Below are positions 1 to 9,118 of a DNA stretch of 64,000 nucleotides, in pieces; position 1 is the stretch's first letter, and every line of letters starts with the position of its first letter. Both the position numbers and the translations under genes were made by a program. Source of the DNA: Yoonia vestfoldensis SKA53 (GTDB lineage: Bacteria > Pseudomonadota > Alphaproteobacteria > Rhodobacterales > Rhodobacteraceae); NCBI RefSeq assembly GCF_000152785.1, contig NZ_CH672414.1:2063639-2127638 (forward strand), given 5' to 3'. The notes under the pieces were generated by a model. It ran no database searches. It saw nothing but the letters and a program-made list of their open reading frames with translations, and was not told where the DNA came from.

Positions 1-702
1 GATCGGCGGTTCCTGATCAGTCAGGGTGATCCGCACGATCGACTTGATCGACTTGAACCCATATTTCCACGGCACCACCAGCCGGATCGGGGCGCCGTTC
101 TGGTTGGCAATGGGTTCGCCGTAAATACCGGTCGCCATGATGGTCAGAGGATGCATCGCTTCGTCCAGACGCAGACCTTCGACATAGGGGAAATCCAGCA
201 CGCGGCGCTGCACCCCGATCATGTTTTCGGGCTGGACCACGGTTTCAAAGGCAACGTAGCGCGCGCCGGACTGCACACCGACCTTGTTCAGGATGTCCGC
301 CAGTTCGATCCCATTCCACGGAATGACCATCGACCACGCCTCGACACAGCGGAACCGATAGATGCGATCCTCGACCGTCAGGCCTGCCAACAGATCGCCC
401 AGCGCGTAATCGCCGGGGCGGTCCACCATGCCATCGACCTTGATCGACCAAGGCGCTGTGACAAGCTGGTGCGCATTCGCGGCGGGGTCGCCCTTGCCAG
501 TGCCAAATTCATAAAAGTTGTTGTAGCTGCGGATTTCCTCGAGCGTGTTAGGCTCCAGCCCAGCCTGCGCATCAGCCGCGCGTGGCACCAGACCGATCGC
601 ACCCAGCCCTGCGGCGCCCGCAAGGATCTGTCGCCGGTTAAGATACGCCGCTTTTGGCGTGATGTCTGCGTGGGTCAGCGTGTTCTTCCAGCGATAGGCC
701 AT
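1..702 (-). CDS. msrP: Protein-methionine-sulfoxide reductase catalytic subunit MsrP (3' end cut by window)
   Basis: Periplasmic molybdopterin enzyme (YedY/MsrP family) that repairs oxidised methionines in envelope proteins together with the haem membrane subunit MsrQ. The visible 234 residues begin MAYRWKNTL and carry a Tat signal around residues 23-46 (NRRQILAG followed by a hydrophobic stretch ending AADAQA). The motif RFRCVEAWSMVIPW contains the cysteine expected to ligate molybdenum, and GIYGEPIANQNGAPIRLVVPWKYG is typical of the family. The start ATG (complement of 700-702) gives the expected short distance to the Tat motif. The rest of the gene, and msrQ if it follows, lie to the left of the window. 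Family assignment is firm; the physiological substrates are inferred from the family. Confidence 0.93.
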   Translation of the reverse strand, partial: MAYRWKNTLTHADITPKAAYLNRRQILAGAAGLGAIGLVPRAADAQAGLEPNTLEEIRSYNNFYEFGTGKGDPAANAHQLVTAPWSIKVDGMVDRPGDYALGDLLAGLTVEDRIYRFRCVEAWSMVIPWNGIELADILNKVGVQSGARYVAFETVVQPENMIGVQRRVLDFPYVEGLRLDEAMHPLTIMATGIYGEPIANQNGAPIRLVVPWKYGFKSIKSIVRITLTDQEPPI

Positions 703-822
703 TGTCTGTCTCCGATTCAGGTGGGTTACTTGTCTATACGACAGAAAGCTGAATTTGTTTCTCACGATGCTGCCAAGGTTTGAAATGTTCCAGTTTTGCA
801 CGGAATTTTCACGACTTTTCAC

Positions 823-860
823 AGGAGGTTGATTTGAAATCGCAGATGACGGCGGCTTAG
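823..860 (+). other. Strong Shine-Dalgarno followed by an eight-codon ORF
   Basis: AGGAGG at 823-828 is followed at 5 nt by TTG and eight codons ending TAG at 858-860. No longer frame is served by this ribosome-binding site. It lies between msrP and the fasciclin gene. It may be chance, or a tiny leader peptide. Confidence 0.2.
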
Positions 861-977
861 CCCGCGCGCCCTTTCTGTCAAGCGGCGTAGGCGGGAATCC
901 CCGCTGATCCAGCCGTAAAACACTACGTAAAAAGCACGATGCCAACGAAAAGGCATTTCCAACTGAAGGAACATATC

Positions 978-1454
978 ATGCTACGTAGAACTTTTGTCGC
1001 AATCGCCACTACCACCGCCTTGTCGTCGGTCGCTTTCGCTGCCGGACATTCCAAGGACATCGTGGACACGGCCGTCGAAGCAGGCACATTCACAACGCTG
1101 GTCGCCGCTGTCGAAGCCGCAGGTCTGGTTGAGACGCTCAAGAGCGAAGGCCCGTTCACCGTATTCGCCCCCACTGACGAAGCCTTTGCCGCCCTGCCTG
1201 CAGGCACCGTCGAAGGTCTGCTGGCCGATCCAGAAGCACTGGCCGCGATCCTGACCTACCATGTTGTCGCTGGCAAAGTGATGTCGACCGATCTGTCGGA
1301 TGGCATGACCGCAACAACCGTGAACGGCGCGGACATCACCATCGGCACCACGAATGGCGTGACCGTCAATGGCGCGAATGTCGTGACCGCAGATATCGAA
1401 GCATCGAACGGCGTGATCCACGTCATCGACGCGGTGATCCTGCCACCGATGTAA
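978..1454 (+). CDS. Secreted fasciclin (FAS1) domain protein
   Basis: A 158-residue exported protein with a signal peptide ([21 protein letters not shown], cleaved before AGHSKDIV) and one FAS1 domain filling the mature part. Family hallmarks are [34 protein letters not shown] and the C-terminal segment ending [14 protein letters not shown]. Such single-domain FAS1 proteins are widespread in marine alphaproteobacteria and are linked to adhesion or surface interactions; no enzymatic role is known. I chose the ATG at 978 because GAAGGAA lies 7 nt upstream and the signal peptide begins there; an in-frame ATG at 939 would put an unlikely hydrophilic extension in front of it. A strong terminator follows directly, so it is probably monocistronic. 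Confidence 0.9.
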   Translation: MLRRTFVAIATTTALSSVAFAAGHSKDIVDTAVEAGTFTTLVAAVEAAGLVETLKSEGPFTVFAPTDEAFAALPAGTVEGLLADPEALAAILTYHVVAGKVMSTDLSDGMTATTVNGADITIGTTNGVTVNGANVVTADIEASNGVIHVIDAVILPPM

Positions 1455-1476
1455 GACCTGTCCTCTTGGATACGAC

Positions 1477-1507
1477 AAAGCCCCGGTCAATGACCGGGGC
1501 TTTTTTG
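1477..1507 (+). terminator. Rho-independent terminator of the fasciclin gene
   Basis: AAAGCCCCGGTC-AAT-GACCGGGGC followed by six T: a perfect GC-rich stem and T run. The A run on the other side could also stop minus-strand transcription coming out of clpB. Confidence 0.9.
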
Positions 1508-1548
1508 TTTTCAGACGCTGCCGGATGCGGGCGTTTGATGGCGCTGAA

Positions 1549-1582
1549 GCCTCCGGCGGGGATATTTCGGCTCGAAAGATGG
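1549..1582. repeat. Dispersed repeat 'GCCTCCGGCGGGGATATTT', copy 1
   Basis: The core GCCTCCGGCGGGGATATTT followed by CGGCTCGAAAGATGG recurs in this window at 7774-7806, 16415-16447 and 28570-28602 (with small changes and in both orientations), always between genes. Here it lies just outside the 3' end of clpB. It resembles the short extragenic repeats common in Rhodobacteraceae. Confidence 0.7.
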
Positions 1583-1596
1583 GAAAGGCTTTGGCC

Positions 1597-4209
1597 TTAA
1601 TGCAGCGGCAGGTTTGGCGGTGCGATCTGGCTGCTGGTGGCGACACGGTCGCCCACGATCAATCCGTCCACTCCGGCCGTGACCTTGATCACGGCGCCTT
1701 CCAAGACATCACCGCCAAGGATCATTTCTGCCAACTGGTCCTGCAAGGTGCGCTGGATCACCCGTTTCAGTGGGCGCGCACCGAACACCGGATCGTAGCC
1801 TTCATCGGCCAGCCAACGCAGCGCGCCATCATCCAGATCAAGGCTGATGTTGCGCCCGGCAAGCCGTTTGGCCAGCAGACCCAGCTGGATCGCGACGATC
1901 CCCGCCATGTCATCACGCGCCAGACGGTCAAAGATGATCGTCTCATCCAGCCGGTTCAGGAATTCGGGCCGGAAATGGGCACGCACGGCATCCATCACAT
2001 CGCGTTTGGCGGCACCCGAATCCACCCCGTCAGGCAACTGGCTCAGCGCCTGCGCGCCAAGGTTGGACGTCAGGATGATCAGCGTCTGTTTGAAATCGAC
2101 ATGCCGCCCTTGGCCATCGGTCAGCACCCCGTCGTCCAGCACCTGCAACAGTACGTTGAACACATCAGGATGCGCCTTTTCAACCTCGTCGAACAGGATC
2201 ACCTGATAGGGGCGGCGGCGCACAGCCTCGGTCAGCACGCCGCCTTCGTCGTAACCAACATAGCCCGGAGGTGCGCCAATCAGCCGTGACACGGCATGCT
2301 TTTCCATGAATTCGGACATATCGATCCGCACCATCGCGCTGTCGTCGTCGAACAGGTACTCGGCAACGGCCTTGGTCAGTTCGGTCTTGCCCACGCCGGT
2401 TGGCCCGAGAAACAGAAACGACCCCAGCGGGCGGTTTTCGTCATTCAAGCCCGCCCGCGCACGGCGCACGGCATTGGCGACGGCGCGCACGGCGGTTTTC
2501 TGGCCGATGACGCGCTTGCCCAGCGCGTCTTCCATGCGCAAAAGCTTGTCACGCTCGCCTTCGAGCATCTTGGACATCGGGATACCGGTCCAGCGTTCCA
2601 CCACTTCGGCGATTTGTTCGGGGCGCACGGCCTCTTCGACCATCAGGTCGTCATTCGCCTCGACCTCGGCCAGTTGGCGTTCCAGTTGCGGGATCACGCC
2701 ATAGGACAGCTCGCCCGCTTTCGCCAGATTGCCTTCGCGCTTGGCGATATCCAGATCGGCGCGCGCACGGTCAAGCCGTTCCTTGACGCCGCGGGTATCC
2801 TCTAGCTTATCACGCTCGGTCTGCCATTTCGCGGTCATTTCCGACGCGCGGTCCTGCACATCGGCCAGTTCCTTTTCCAGCTTTTCCAGCCGGTCCTTGG
2901 ACGCTTTGTCGTCTTCTTTTTTCAACGCCTCGGCCTCGATCTGCAATTGCAGGATCTGGCGGTCGAGTGCGTCGAGCTCTTCGGGCTTGCTGTCCACTTC
3001 CATGCGCAACCGGCTGGCGGCCTCGTCCATCAGGTCGATGGCCTTGTCCGGCAGGAAACGGTCGGTGATATAGCGGTGGGACAGCGTGGCGGCGGCGACC
3101 AGCGCGCTATCCGAAATCCGCACGCCGTGGTGCAATTCATATTTTTCCTTGATCCCGCGCAGGATACTGATCGTGTCGACGACGGTCGGTTCTTCGACCA
3201 GCAAAGGCTGGAACCGGCGGGCAAGAGCTGCGTCCTTTTCCACATATTTGCGATATTCGGCCAAGGTGGTGGCACCGATGCAATGCAATTCGCCCCGGGC
3301 CAGCGCCGGCTTGATCAGGTTGGCGGCGTCCATTGCGCCATCAGCCTTACCGGCACCGACCAGCGTATGCATCTCGTCGATGAACAAGATGATCTCGCCG
3401 GCGGCGGTTTCAATCTCTTTCAGCACGGCCTTTAGCCGTTCTTCAAACTCGCCCCGATATTTCGCACCGGCAATCAGCGCACCCATATCCAGCGCCATCA
3501 GTTTCTTGTGACGCAGCGATTCAGGCACATCGCCATTGACGATGCGCAGCGCCAGACCTTCGGCAATCGCGGTTTTCCCCACACCAGGTTCACCGATCAG
3601 CACCGGATTGTTCTTGGTCCGGCGCGACAGCACCTGCATCGCGCGGCGAATTTCCTCGTCCCGCCCAATGATCGGGTCGATCTTGCCTTGCTCGGCGGCT
3701 TCGGTCAGGTCGCGGGCATATTTTTTCAGCGCGTCGAAACTGTCTTCGGCGCTGGCGCTATCGGCGGTTCGGCCTTTGCGCATGTCGTTGATCGCGGCAT
3801 TCAGCGCCTGTGCAGTGACGCCACCGGCATCCAGCGCATCCTTGGCTTTGGATTTTACCAATGCCAACGCGGTCAGCAAGCGTTCAACTGGCACGAAACT
3901 GTCGCCCGCCTTTTTGGCGATTTTTTCAGCCTCATCCACCACCGTGGCGGTGATATTGTCGAGATAGACCTGCGCAGCATCGCCGGTCACCTTGGGCAGT
4001 TTGGCAAGGGTTGCGTTGACGGCGCCCAGCACATCGGCAGGGCGGCCACCGGCACGGGTGATCAGATTGGCGGCAAGCCCTTCCTCGTCGTCCAGCAAGG
4101 CTTTCAACAGATGTTCAGGTGTCAAACGCTGATGGTTTTCGCGCATCGCGATCGTCTGGGCGGATTGGATAAAACCGCGCGACCGCTCTGTGAACTTGTC
4201 CAAGTTCAT
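1597..4209 (-). CDS. clpB: ATP-dependent protein disaggregase ClpB
   Basis: Hexameric AAA+ chaperone that pulls aggregated proteins apart together with DnaK. The 870-residue product has full family length: N-terminal Clp_N double repeat (about 1-145), first AAA+ module with Walker [14 protein letters not shown] near residue 205 and Walker [14 protein letters not shown], the coiled-coil M domain (about 400-520), second AAA+ module with [13 protein letters not shown] near 605 and [14 protein letters not shown], and the ClpB C-terminal domain. I chose the ATG at 4209 ([10 protein letters not shown]) because AAGGAGA lies just upstream on the minus strand; the frame stays open further upstream but without coding character. 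It is divergent from pyrF. No clear sigma-32 promoter is visible to me. Confidence 0.98.
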   Translation of the reverse strand: MNLDKFTERSRGFIQSAQTIAMRENHQRLTPEHLLKALLDDEEGLAANLITRAGGRPADVLGAVNATLAKLPKVTGDAAQVYLDNITATVVDEAEKIAKKAGDSFVPVERLLTALALVKSKAKDALDAGGVTAQALNAAINDMRKGRTADSASAEDSFDALKKYARDLTEAAEQGKIDPIIGRDEEIRRAMQVLSRRTKNNPVLIGEPGVGKTAIAEGLALRIVNGDVPESLRHKKLMALDMGALIAGAKYRGEFEERLKAVLKEIETAAGEIILFIDEMHTLVGAGKADGAMDAANLIKPALARGELHCIGATTLAEYRKYVEKDAALARRFQPLLVEEPTVVDTISILRGIKEKYELHHGVRISDSALVAAATLSHRYITDRFLPDKAIDLMDEAASRLRMEVDSKPEELDALDRQILQLQIEAEALKKEDDKASKDRLEKLEKELADVQDRASEMTAKWQTERDKLEDTRGVKERLDRARADLDIAKREGNLAKAGELSYGVIPQLERQLAEVEANDDLMVEEAVRPEQIAEVVERWTGIPMSKMLEGERDKLLRMEDALGKRVIGQKTAVRAVANAVRRARAGLNDENRPLGSFLFLGPTGVGKTELTKAVAEYLFDDDSAMVRIDMSEFMEKHAVSRLIGAPPGYVGYDEGGVLTEAVRRRPYQVILFDEVEKAHPDVFNVLLQVLDDGVLTDGQGRHVDFKQTLIILTSNLGAQALSQLPDGVDSGAAKRDVMDAVRAHFRPEFLNRLDETIIFDRLARDDMAGIVAIQLGLLAKRLAGRNISLDLDDGALRWLADEGYDPVFGARPLKRVIQRTLQDQLAEMILGGDVLEGAVIKVTAGVDGLIVGDRVATSSQIAPPNLPLH

Positions 4210-4264
4210 GGTGTTCTCCTTTATAAAGCGCCCGTTGACGAACATGCCCGGCTTTGCGGCACAT

Positions 4265-4276
4265 GCCCAATTGGGC
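4265..4276. promoter_or_regulatory. 12-bp perfect palindrome between clpB and pyrF
   Basis: GCCCAATTGGGC lies in the 150-bp divergent intergenic region, next to two direct copies of ACATGCCC (about 4243 and 4261). It could be an operator for clpB or pyrF; no known regulator is recognised. Confidence 0.25.
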
Positions 4277-4361
4277 CTCATGGTATAAATGGGTGGGGCG
4301 GATTGATTGCGCAAGACCAGCGCGCAGGCTAGACCGCAACAAACAGATAAGGATTGCCAAG

Positions 4362-5072
4362 ATGCCCGATGACCGCCTGATTGTTGCGATGGATGTCCCC
4401 AATGTCGTGGCCGGTCTGGAACTGGCGGCCCTACTTGGCGACAGCGTCAGCTTCTACAAGATCGGTCTGGGGATGTTGACGGGCGGCGGTCTGGCGTTGG
4501 CCAACGAGCTGAAACAGGATCAGGGCAAGCGCATCTTTCTGGATATGAAACTGTTCGACATCAGCGCCACAATCGAGGCGGCAGTGCGCGGCATCGCAGC
4601 TTTTGATCTGGATTTCCTGACCGTGCATGGCGACCCGCATGTGGTGCGCGCGGCACGGCAGGGGGCGGCAGGGTCGGATATGAAAATACTTGCCGTGACG
4701 ATCCTGACGTCGCTGGACCGCAATGATCTGGACGCGTCCTGTATCAAGGCGGGCAATATCACCGATTTGGTGCAGGAACGTGCGGGGCTGGCGCTGATGG
4801 CGGGGGCCGATGGCGTGATCGCGTCACCACAAGAAGCGGGATTAATTCGCGCGCTCCCCGAAGCGGCAGGCAAGCTGATTGTGACCCCCGGCGTGCGGCC
4901 GGTCGGGGCAGATCGGGGCGACCAGAAACGCGTGGCGACCCCTGCGCAAGCCGTGGCAAACGGGGCTGATCATGTCGTCGTCGGGCGTCCGATCTGGCAG
5001 GCAGCCGATCCGCGCGCAGCCGCCCAAGATATCCTGCGCGAACTGTCTTCAGTGCAAGCGACCGCGCCTTAG
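4362..5072 (+). CDS. pyrF: Orotidine 5'-phosphate decarboxylase
   Basis: Last enzyme of de novo UMP synthesis, a cytosolic TIM-barrel dimer. The 236-residue product shows the catalytic signature FLDMKLFDI (Asp-Lys-Asp set) near residues 57-65, the substrate-loop region ending TPGVRPVGADRGDQKRVATP, and the C-terminal phosphate-binding VVGRPI. I chose the ATG at 4362 (MPDDRLIVAMD): AAGGA lies 8 nt upstream and it matches the family start; the frame is open back to 4254 but that extension is not family-like. The 3' end overlaps the convergent nfeD-like gene by 4 nt. Confidence 0.97.
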   Translation: MPDDRLIVAMDVPNVVAGLELAALLGDSVSFYKIGLGMLTGGGLALANELKQDQGKRIFLDMKLFDISATIEAAVRGIAAFDLDFLTVHGDPHVVRAARQGAAGSDMKILAVTILTSLDRNDLDASCIKAGNITDLVQERAGLALMAGADGVIASPQEAGLIRALPEAAGKLIVTPGVRPVGADRGDQKRVATPAQAVANGADHVVVGRPIWQAADPRAAAQDILRELSSVQATAP

Positions 5073-5341
5073 TCGTTGATATCAGTTTCCCAGACCTTGA
5101 CCTGTCCCTGACGCAGCCGGAAAAACCGGCGCATCCCCAGATAGGATAGCAAAGACAGAACTGCGAAGATCACAAGAGTTAGCGCAAGCCCGGTTGCATT
5201 GATCCCGAACAGGATTAGCAGACCCAACAATCCGGCACCGATGGCAAAGCCCAGAAAGATATAGCCGGGGATCAAGACCTCCAACGTCGCCAGGATCAGC
5301 GCGCCGGACATCCAGACCCACCATTGTGCCCACAATACCAT
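5069..5341 (-). CDS. NfeD-like short membrane protein
   Basis: A 90-residue protein with two or three membrane segments (residues about 8-30 and 33-65) and a short basic/acidic tail, matching the truncated NfeD proteins that are encoded next to SPFH/stomatin genes. It follows the SPFH gene after 1 nt on the same strand, so the two are surely cotranscribed and probably form a membrane-microdomain complex. It lacks the protease domain and most of the OB fold of long NfeD proteins. The function is inferred from the pair, not from catalytic residues. Confidence 0.8.
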   Translation of the reverse strand: MVLWAQWWVWMSGALILATLEVLIPGYIFLGFAIGAGLLGLLILFGINATGLALTLVIFAVLSLLSYLGMRRFFRLRQGQVKVWETDIND

Positions 5342-5342
5342 A

Positions 5343-6233
5343 TCAGCGCCCCTTCAACATCTTGAACGCATCGGCAAAAGCATCCAGCGCATTGGCCGGC
5401 AGCACGACGGTCTGGTTGCCTTGCCCTGCACCCATTTTTGATATCGCCTCGACCTGTTTGAGCGCGACTTGGTATTGCGCAGCTTCCAGCCCGTTTTCGG
5501 CAATCGCACCTGCCACAACCTGCGTTGCATAGGCTTCGGCATCAGCCAGCACGCGGCGCGCCTTGGCTTCTTGTTCGGCGGCGTAAAGATCGGCATCGGC
5601 CTGCAATTCAACAGACCGTTTCTTGCCCTCGGCCTCGGTCACTTGGGCACGGCGGGCGCGTTCGGCGTTCAACTGCTGCAGCATCGCGGCGCGGGTCGCC
5701 TGATCCAGATTGACGTCAAGGATTTCGGCGCGCGTCACCTCGATCCCCCAATCATCGACTTGCTGGGATACCTGTTCGCGCACTGCTTCGATCAACCGGC
5801 TGCGATTGGCCTGCACCTGATCAAGCTCCATCCGGCCAATCTCGGACCGCACGATCCCCGCGACGGTGGTCGAGATCGCAGCATCGACGTCACGAATGCG
5901 ATAAACCGTCTTTTCAGGTTCGATGATGCGGTAAAACACCGATGTTTCGACCTGTACCAGCACGTTGTCAGAGGTGATCGCATCCTGCGTCATCGGAGGC
6001 AATTGCCGTTCGAGGATCGACACCTGGTGGCGGACACGATCCAGAAACGGCACGATGAAATTGATACCGGGGCCAAGCACCGATTGCAGGCGGCCAAGAC
6101 GTTCCACCACGAACTTTTCCGATTGCGGCACGATGCGCACACCCGCCATGACGCAAACGACGATGAACACCGCCAGCAAAAGATAAAGTATGTTCTGGCC
6201 GAAAAACTCGGCCAGAAATTGATCCATCGGCAT
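5343..6233 (-). CDS. SPFH/Band 7 (stomatin-like, QmcA type) membrane protein
   Basis: A 296-residue protein: one N-terminal membrane helix (about 15-32), then the SPFH domain beginning VRIVPQSEKFVVERLGRLQSVLGPGINFIVPFLDRV, and a coiled-coil rich in Ala/Glu (about 190-250: AERARRAQVTEAEGKKRSVELQAD region). Such proteins form large ring assemblies that organise membrane domains and often regulate FtsH-type proteolysis. Partner: the NfeD-like protein encoded 1 nt downstream. The start could be residue 1 or Met3; both precede the membrane helix. Confidence 0.9.
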   Translation of the reverse strand: MPMDQFLAEFFGQNILYLLLAVFIVVCVMAGVRIVPQSEKFVVERLGRLQSVLGPGINFIVPFLDRVRHQVSILERQLPPMTQDAITSDNVLVQVETSVFYRIIEPEKTVYRIRDVDAAISTTVAGIVRSEIGRMELDQVQANRSRLIEAVREQVSQQVDDWGIEVTRAEILDVNLDQATRAAMLQQLNAERARRAQVTEAEGKKRSVELQADADLYAAEQEAKARRVLADAEAYATQVVAGAIAENGLEAAQYQVALKQVEAISKMGAGQGNQTVVLPANALDAFADAFKMLKGR

Positions 6234-6261
6234 TGGTGCATCCCTTGCGTTGTCTTGAGTG

Positions 6262-7518
6262 TCAGTTAGGCACGATTGACGCGGATTTCAAATCATACCG
6301 CGCCATGCTGTTGCTTTTGAAACGCGCGGCGATGGTTGCGCCGATGGCGTCCGCTGTCGCGGGGCTCAGCGTCCAGCCCAGATGACCATGGCCGGTGTTG
6401 TAAAACACGCGGTCATTGCGGCCCTGCCCGACGCGCGGCATCATGTTGGGCATCATCGGGCGCAGGCCCGCCCAAGGCACACAAGCCTCGGTCGAAACAT
6501 CGGGAAAATGCGTTTCGCACCATTGGATCAAGGGGCGCACACGACGTTCCAGAATATCGCGGTTTTCGCCGTTGAACTCCGCCGTACCCGCAATCCGCAG
6601 CCGGTCCCGACCCAGACGGGATGTGACGATCTTGGCCTTGTCATCCAGCAAGGAAGTCGTTGGCGCCGCCGCCTGACTGGCCGCATCGTTCAGATTGACC
6701 GTGATCGAATAGCCTTTGACCGGATAGATGTTCACGCGATCCCCCAGCTTGGCCGCGAATTTGCGACTGGCGACACCGGCCGAAATGACGATACCGTCAA
6801 AGCGGGTCTCGTCTCCGCTTTCCACATAAACCCCGTCATCGCGCAGATGCAGGTCCGTCACCGGCACACCAAGGCGAAAGGTCACGCCCTGCTTTTGCAG
6901 CCAATCGGCCAGCCCGACGGTGAATTTGTGAATATCACCGGTGCTGTCGCTTTCGGTCCAGAACCCGCCAATGATATCGCCACGCAGGGTGGGTTCGCGC
7001 GCCAAAACCTCGTCCACGGTCAGTTCGCGGCGATCCAGACCGCCCTCGCGCAACAACCCGTTGACCATGCGGGCATGGCGCAGGTCCTTGTCAGTCTTGT
7101 AGAAATGCAGGATGCCCGCAGGGCTGAAATCGAAATCCACACCGGACCTGTCCGCCATCTCCGCCAGACCCGCGCGCGCGGCAACAGCCAACCGCGCGGT
7201 CTTGACGGTGTTGGACTTGTAATTGGGGATATTGCCCAGAAATTCCATCATCCAGCTGACCTTGTGCCAACCGGGGCGCGGATTCACAAACAAGGGCGCA
7301 TCGCCCTGCAACATCCATTTGATCCCTTTCAGCACGGTGGACCATTGGTTCCAGACCTCGGCATTGGAGGCACTCAACTGGCCGCCATTGGCAAAACTGG
7401 TCTCCATTCCGGCGTAACGCTGGCGGTCATAGACCGTCACGTCGAACCCGCGGATCATCAGGGAATAGGCAGTGGTGACGCCGGTAATCCCGGCACCGAT
7501 AACAGCAATCGAAGGCAT
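6262..7518 (-). CDS. DadA-type FAD-dependent amino acid dehydrogenase
   Basis: A 418-residue FAD oxidoreductase of the DAO/DadA family. It starts with the dinucleotide-binding motif VIGAGITGVTTAYSL, continues with YAGMETSFANGGQLSASNAEVWNQW (the DadA substrate-side signature) and ends with the FAD-contacting WAGLRPMMPNMMPRVG and NTGHGHLGWTLSPATA. It oxidises a D-amino acid (D-alanine in the classic enzyme), or glycine or sarcosine in relatives, and passes electrons to the respiratory chain. I chose the ATG at 7518 because GGAGAAAGCC precedes it at ideal spacing; the ATG at 7533 overlaps that ribosome-binding site. A tandem glycine riboswitch lies immediately upstream, which suggests glycine or a glycine-yielding substrate. 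The exact substrate is not readable from sequence. Confidence 0.9.
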   Translation of the reverse strand: MPSIAVIGAGITGVTTAYSLMIRGFDVTVYDRQRYAGMETSFANGGQLSASNAEVWNQWSTVLKGIKWMLQGDAPLFVNPRPGWHKVSWMMEFLGNIPNYKSNTVKTARLAVAARAGLAEMADRSGVDFDFSPAGILHFYKTDKDLRHARMVNGLLREGGLDRRELTVDEVLAREPTLRGDIIGGFWTESDSTGDIHKFTVGLADWLQKQGVTFRLGVPVTDLHLRDDGVYVESGDETRFDGIVISAGVASRKFAAKLGDRVNIYPVKGYSITVNLNDAASQAAAPTTSLLDDKAKIVTSRLGRDRLRIAGTAEFNGENRDILERRVRPLIQWCETHFPDVSTEACVPWAGLRPMMPNMMPRVGQGRNDRVFYNTGHGHLGWTLSPATADAIGATIAARFKSNSMARYDLKSASIVPN

Positions 7519-7555
7519 GGCTTTCTCCGCCATTGGCGCTTGCGCGCGCTCGCCC

Positions 7556-7716
7556 CCGCCGTTGCTGTGCCTGAGAGATTCACCCGTCGCGGGGCTTGCT
7601 CCTTCGGCGGACCATCAAAGGCCACTCTTCGGCGTGTTGCACCCCAACCGGTCCTTTTGCCTGAGAGTGACCGGGGCGGTTGCTCCTTCGGCGACGGACA
7701 TCCGTTCTCTCCCGGA
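7556..7716 (-). promoter_or_regulatory. Tandem glycine riboswitch upstream of the DadA-like gene
   Basis: Read on the minus strand, two aptamers follow each other. Each has the conserved GCCGAAGGAGCAA and CTCTCAGGCA segments; the first ends with CTCAGGCAAAAGGACCGG, the second with CTCTCAGGCACAGCAACGG. Spacing between them (about 30 nt) fits the cooperative tandem glycine riboswitch. The dadA-like start codon lies about 37 nt downstream. A GC-rich hairpin (CGCGCGCAAGCGC) sits between aptamer 2 and the ribosome-binding site. Confidence 0.93.
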
Positions 7717-7773
7717 TGGCGTGTGATGTGGCGGGGTTACGCCGGAACCCGGCACCACGCAAATGAAATTCCG

Positions 7774-7806
7774 CATCTTCCGAGGATAAATATCCCCGCC
7801 GGAGGC
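7774..7806. repeat. Dispersed repeat, copy 2 (inverted relative to copy 1)
   Basis: CATCTTCCGAGGATAAATATCCCCGCCGGAGGC, the reverse complement of the 1549-1582 element with a few changes. It lies between the riboswitch and dinB. Confidence 0.7.
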
Positions 7807-7849
7807 CAGAAGTCTCTTTTTTACGCAACCGCCCAGTCTATTATGCGAC

Positions 7850-9103
7850 ATGCCTGCATTATGCCGCGATTGCCTGACGACATTCGACAGCGAAACACGC
7901 TGTCCCGCCTGCCGGTCACCCCGCGTGACACGGCACCCCGAATTGTTCGCACTGGGCATCGCGCATATGGATTGTGACGCCTTCTATGCTTCGGTGGAAA
8001 AGCGCGACAATCCGGGTCTCGCCGACAAACCTGTAATCATCGGCGGTGGCAGGCGCGGGGTCGTGTCCACCGCCTGCTATCTGGCGCGCATCAAGGGCGT
8101 CAAATCCGCCATGCCGATGTTTCAGGCGCTGAAGCTTTGCCCAGAGGCTGTCGTCATCAAACCGCGGTTCGACGCCTATGTCAAAGCGTCCCGCGCGATC
8201 CGCGCGATGATGGATGACTTGACGCCTCTGGTCGAACCTTTGTCATTGGACGAGGCGTTCATGGACCTGCGCGGCACCGCAAAACTGCACCATGCGCCAC
8301 CCGCCGTGATGCTGGCGCGGCTGATCAAGCGGATGAAGGATGAATTGGGCCTGACGGGGTCGATTGGGTTGTCGCATAATAAATTTCTGGCCAAGGTCGC
8401 GTCCGATCTGGAAAAGCCGCGCGGCTTTTCGATCATCGGCAAGGATGAAACCCCGGCCTTCCTGCGGCCTAGATCAGTCAGGCTGATCTGGGGGATCGGT
8501 CCTGCGGCACAGGCCAGCCTCGAATCTGCGGGCATCCGCACCTTTGACGATCTGTTGCGCTGGGACCGGCGCGACCTGCACGCGCGATTCGGCCACACGG
8601 GGGAACGGCTTTATGCACTGGCGCGCGGCGAAGACGGGCGCCGGATCAGCCCCAATGCACCGGTCAAGACGCTGTCAAATGAAACCACTTTTCACGAAAA
8701 CACCGGCAATCCCGATATTCTTGACGGGCATCTGTGGCGCATGGCCGAAAAGGTCAGCGCGCGGGCCAAGGCGACCGACAAGGCGGGGCGTGTCGTGCAG
8801 CTGAAGCTCAAGACAGCAGATTTTCGGCTCATCTCGAAACGGCAAAGCCTGCATCACCCCACGCAGCTGGCTGACACGATCTATCGCACCGCGCGGGGTC
8901 TGTTTGATCAGGTACCGGGGTCGGGGCCTTACCGTTTGCTGGGGGTCGGGCTGTCAGACATCACAGCGGCTGCGGATGCGGACCGCAGCGGCGACCTGCT
9001 GGACCCTACGGCAGACCAACGGGCCAAGGCGGAGCATGCCACCGATGTTATCCGACAGAGATTCGGGTCCGATGCGATCATCAAGGGGCGCGCGTTGCGG
9101 TAA
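7850..9103 (+). CDS. dinB: DNA polymerase IV (Y family) with N-terminal zinc ribbon
   Basis: Error-prone lesion-bypass polymerase. Residues 5-23 hold two Cys-x2-Cys pairs (CRDC and CPAC), a small zinc ribbon not present in E. coli DinB but frequent in Rhodobacterales copies. The polymerase begins at about residue 37 with GIAHMDCDAFYASVEKRDNP (first catalytic Asp) and has SLDEAFMDL (catalytic Asp-Glu), the helix-hairpin-helix RLIWGIGPAAQASLESAGI, and the little-finger domain with the LKLKTADF strand. At 417 residues it is full length. The beta-clamp motif is not obvious at the C-terminus. No alphaproteobacterial SOS box (GTTC-N7-GTTC) is visible upstream. Confidence 0.93.
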   Translation: MPALCRDCLTTFDSETRCPACRSPRVTRHPELFALGIAHMDCDAFYASVEKRDNPGLADKPVIIGGGRRGVVSTACYLARIKGVKSAMPMFQALKLCPEAVVIKPRFDAYVKASRAIRAMMDDLTPLVEPLSLDEAFMDLRGTAKLHHAPPAVMLARLIKRMKDELGLTGSIGLSHNKFLAKVASDLEKPRGFSIIGKDETPAFLRPRSVRLIWGIGPAAQASLESAGIRTFDDLLRWDRRDLHARFGHTGERLYALARGEDGRRISPNAPVKTLSNETTFHENTGNPDILDGHLWRMAEKVSARAKATDKAGRVVQLKLKTADFRLISKRQSLHHPTQLADTIYRTARGLFDQVPGSGPYRLLGVGLSDITAAADADRSGDLLDPTADQRAKAEHATDVIRQRFGSDAIIKGRALR

Positions 9104-9118
9104 GGTGCTTGATCCACC

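Noticed and set aside
4210-4314. Longer N-terminus for ClpB (35 extra residues)
   Set aside because: The ATG at 4209 has a good ribosome-binding site and matches the family start; the extension covers the promoter region.
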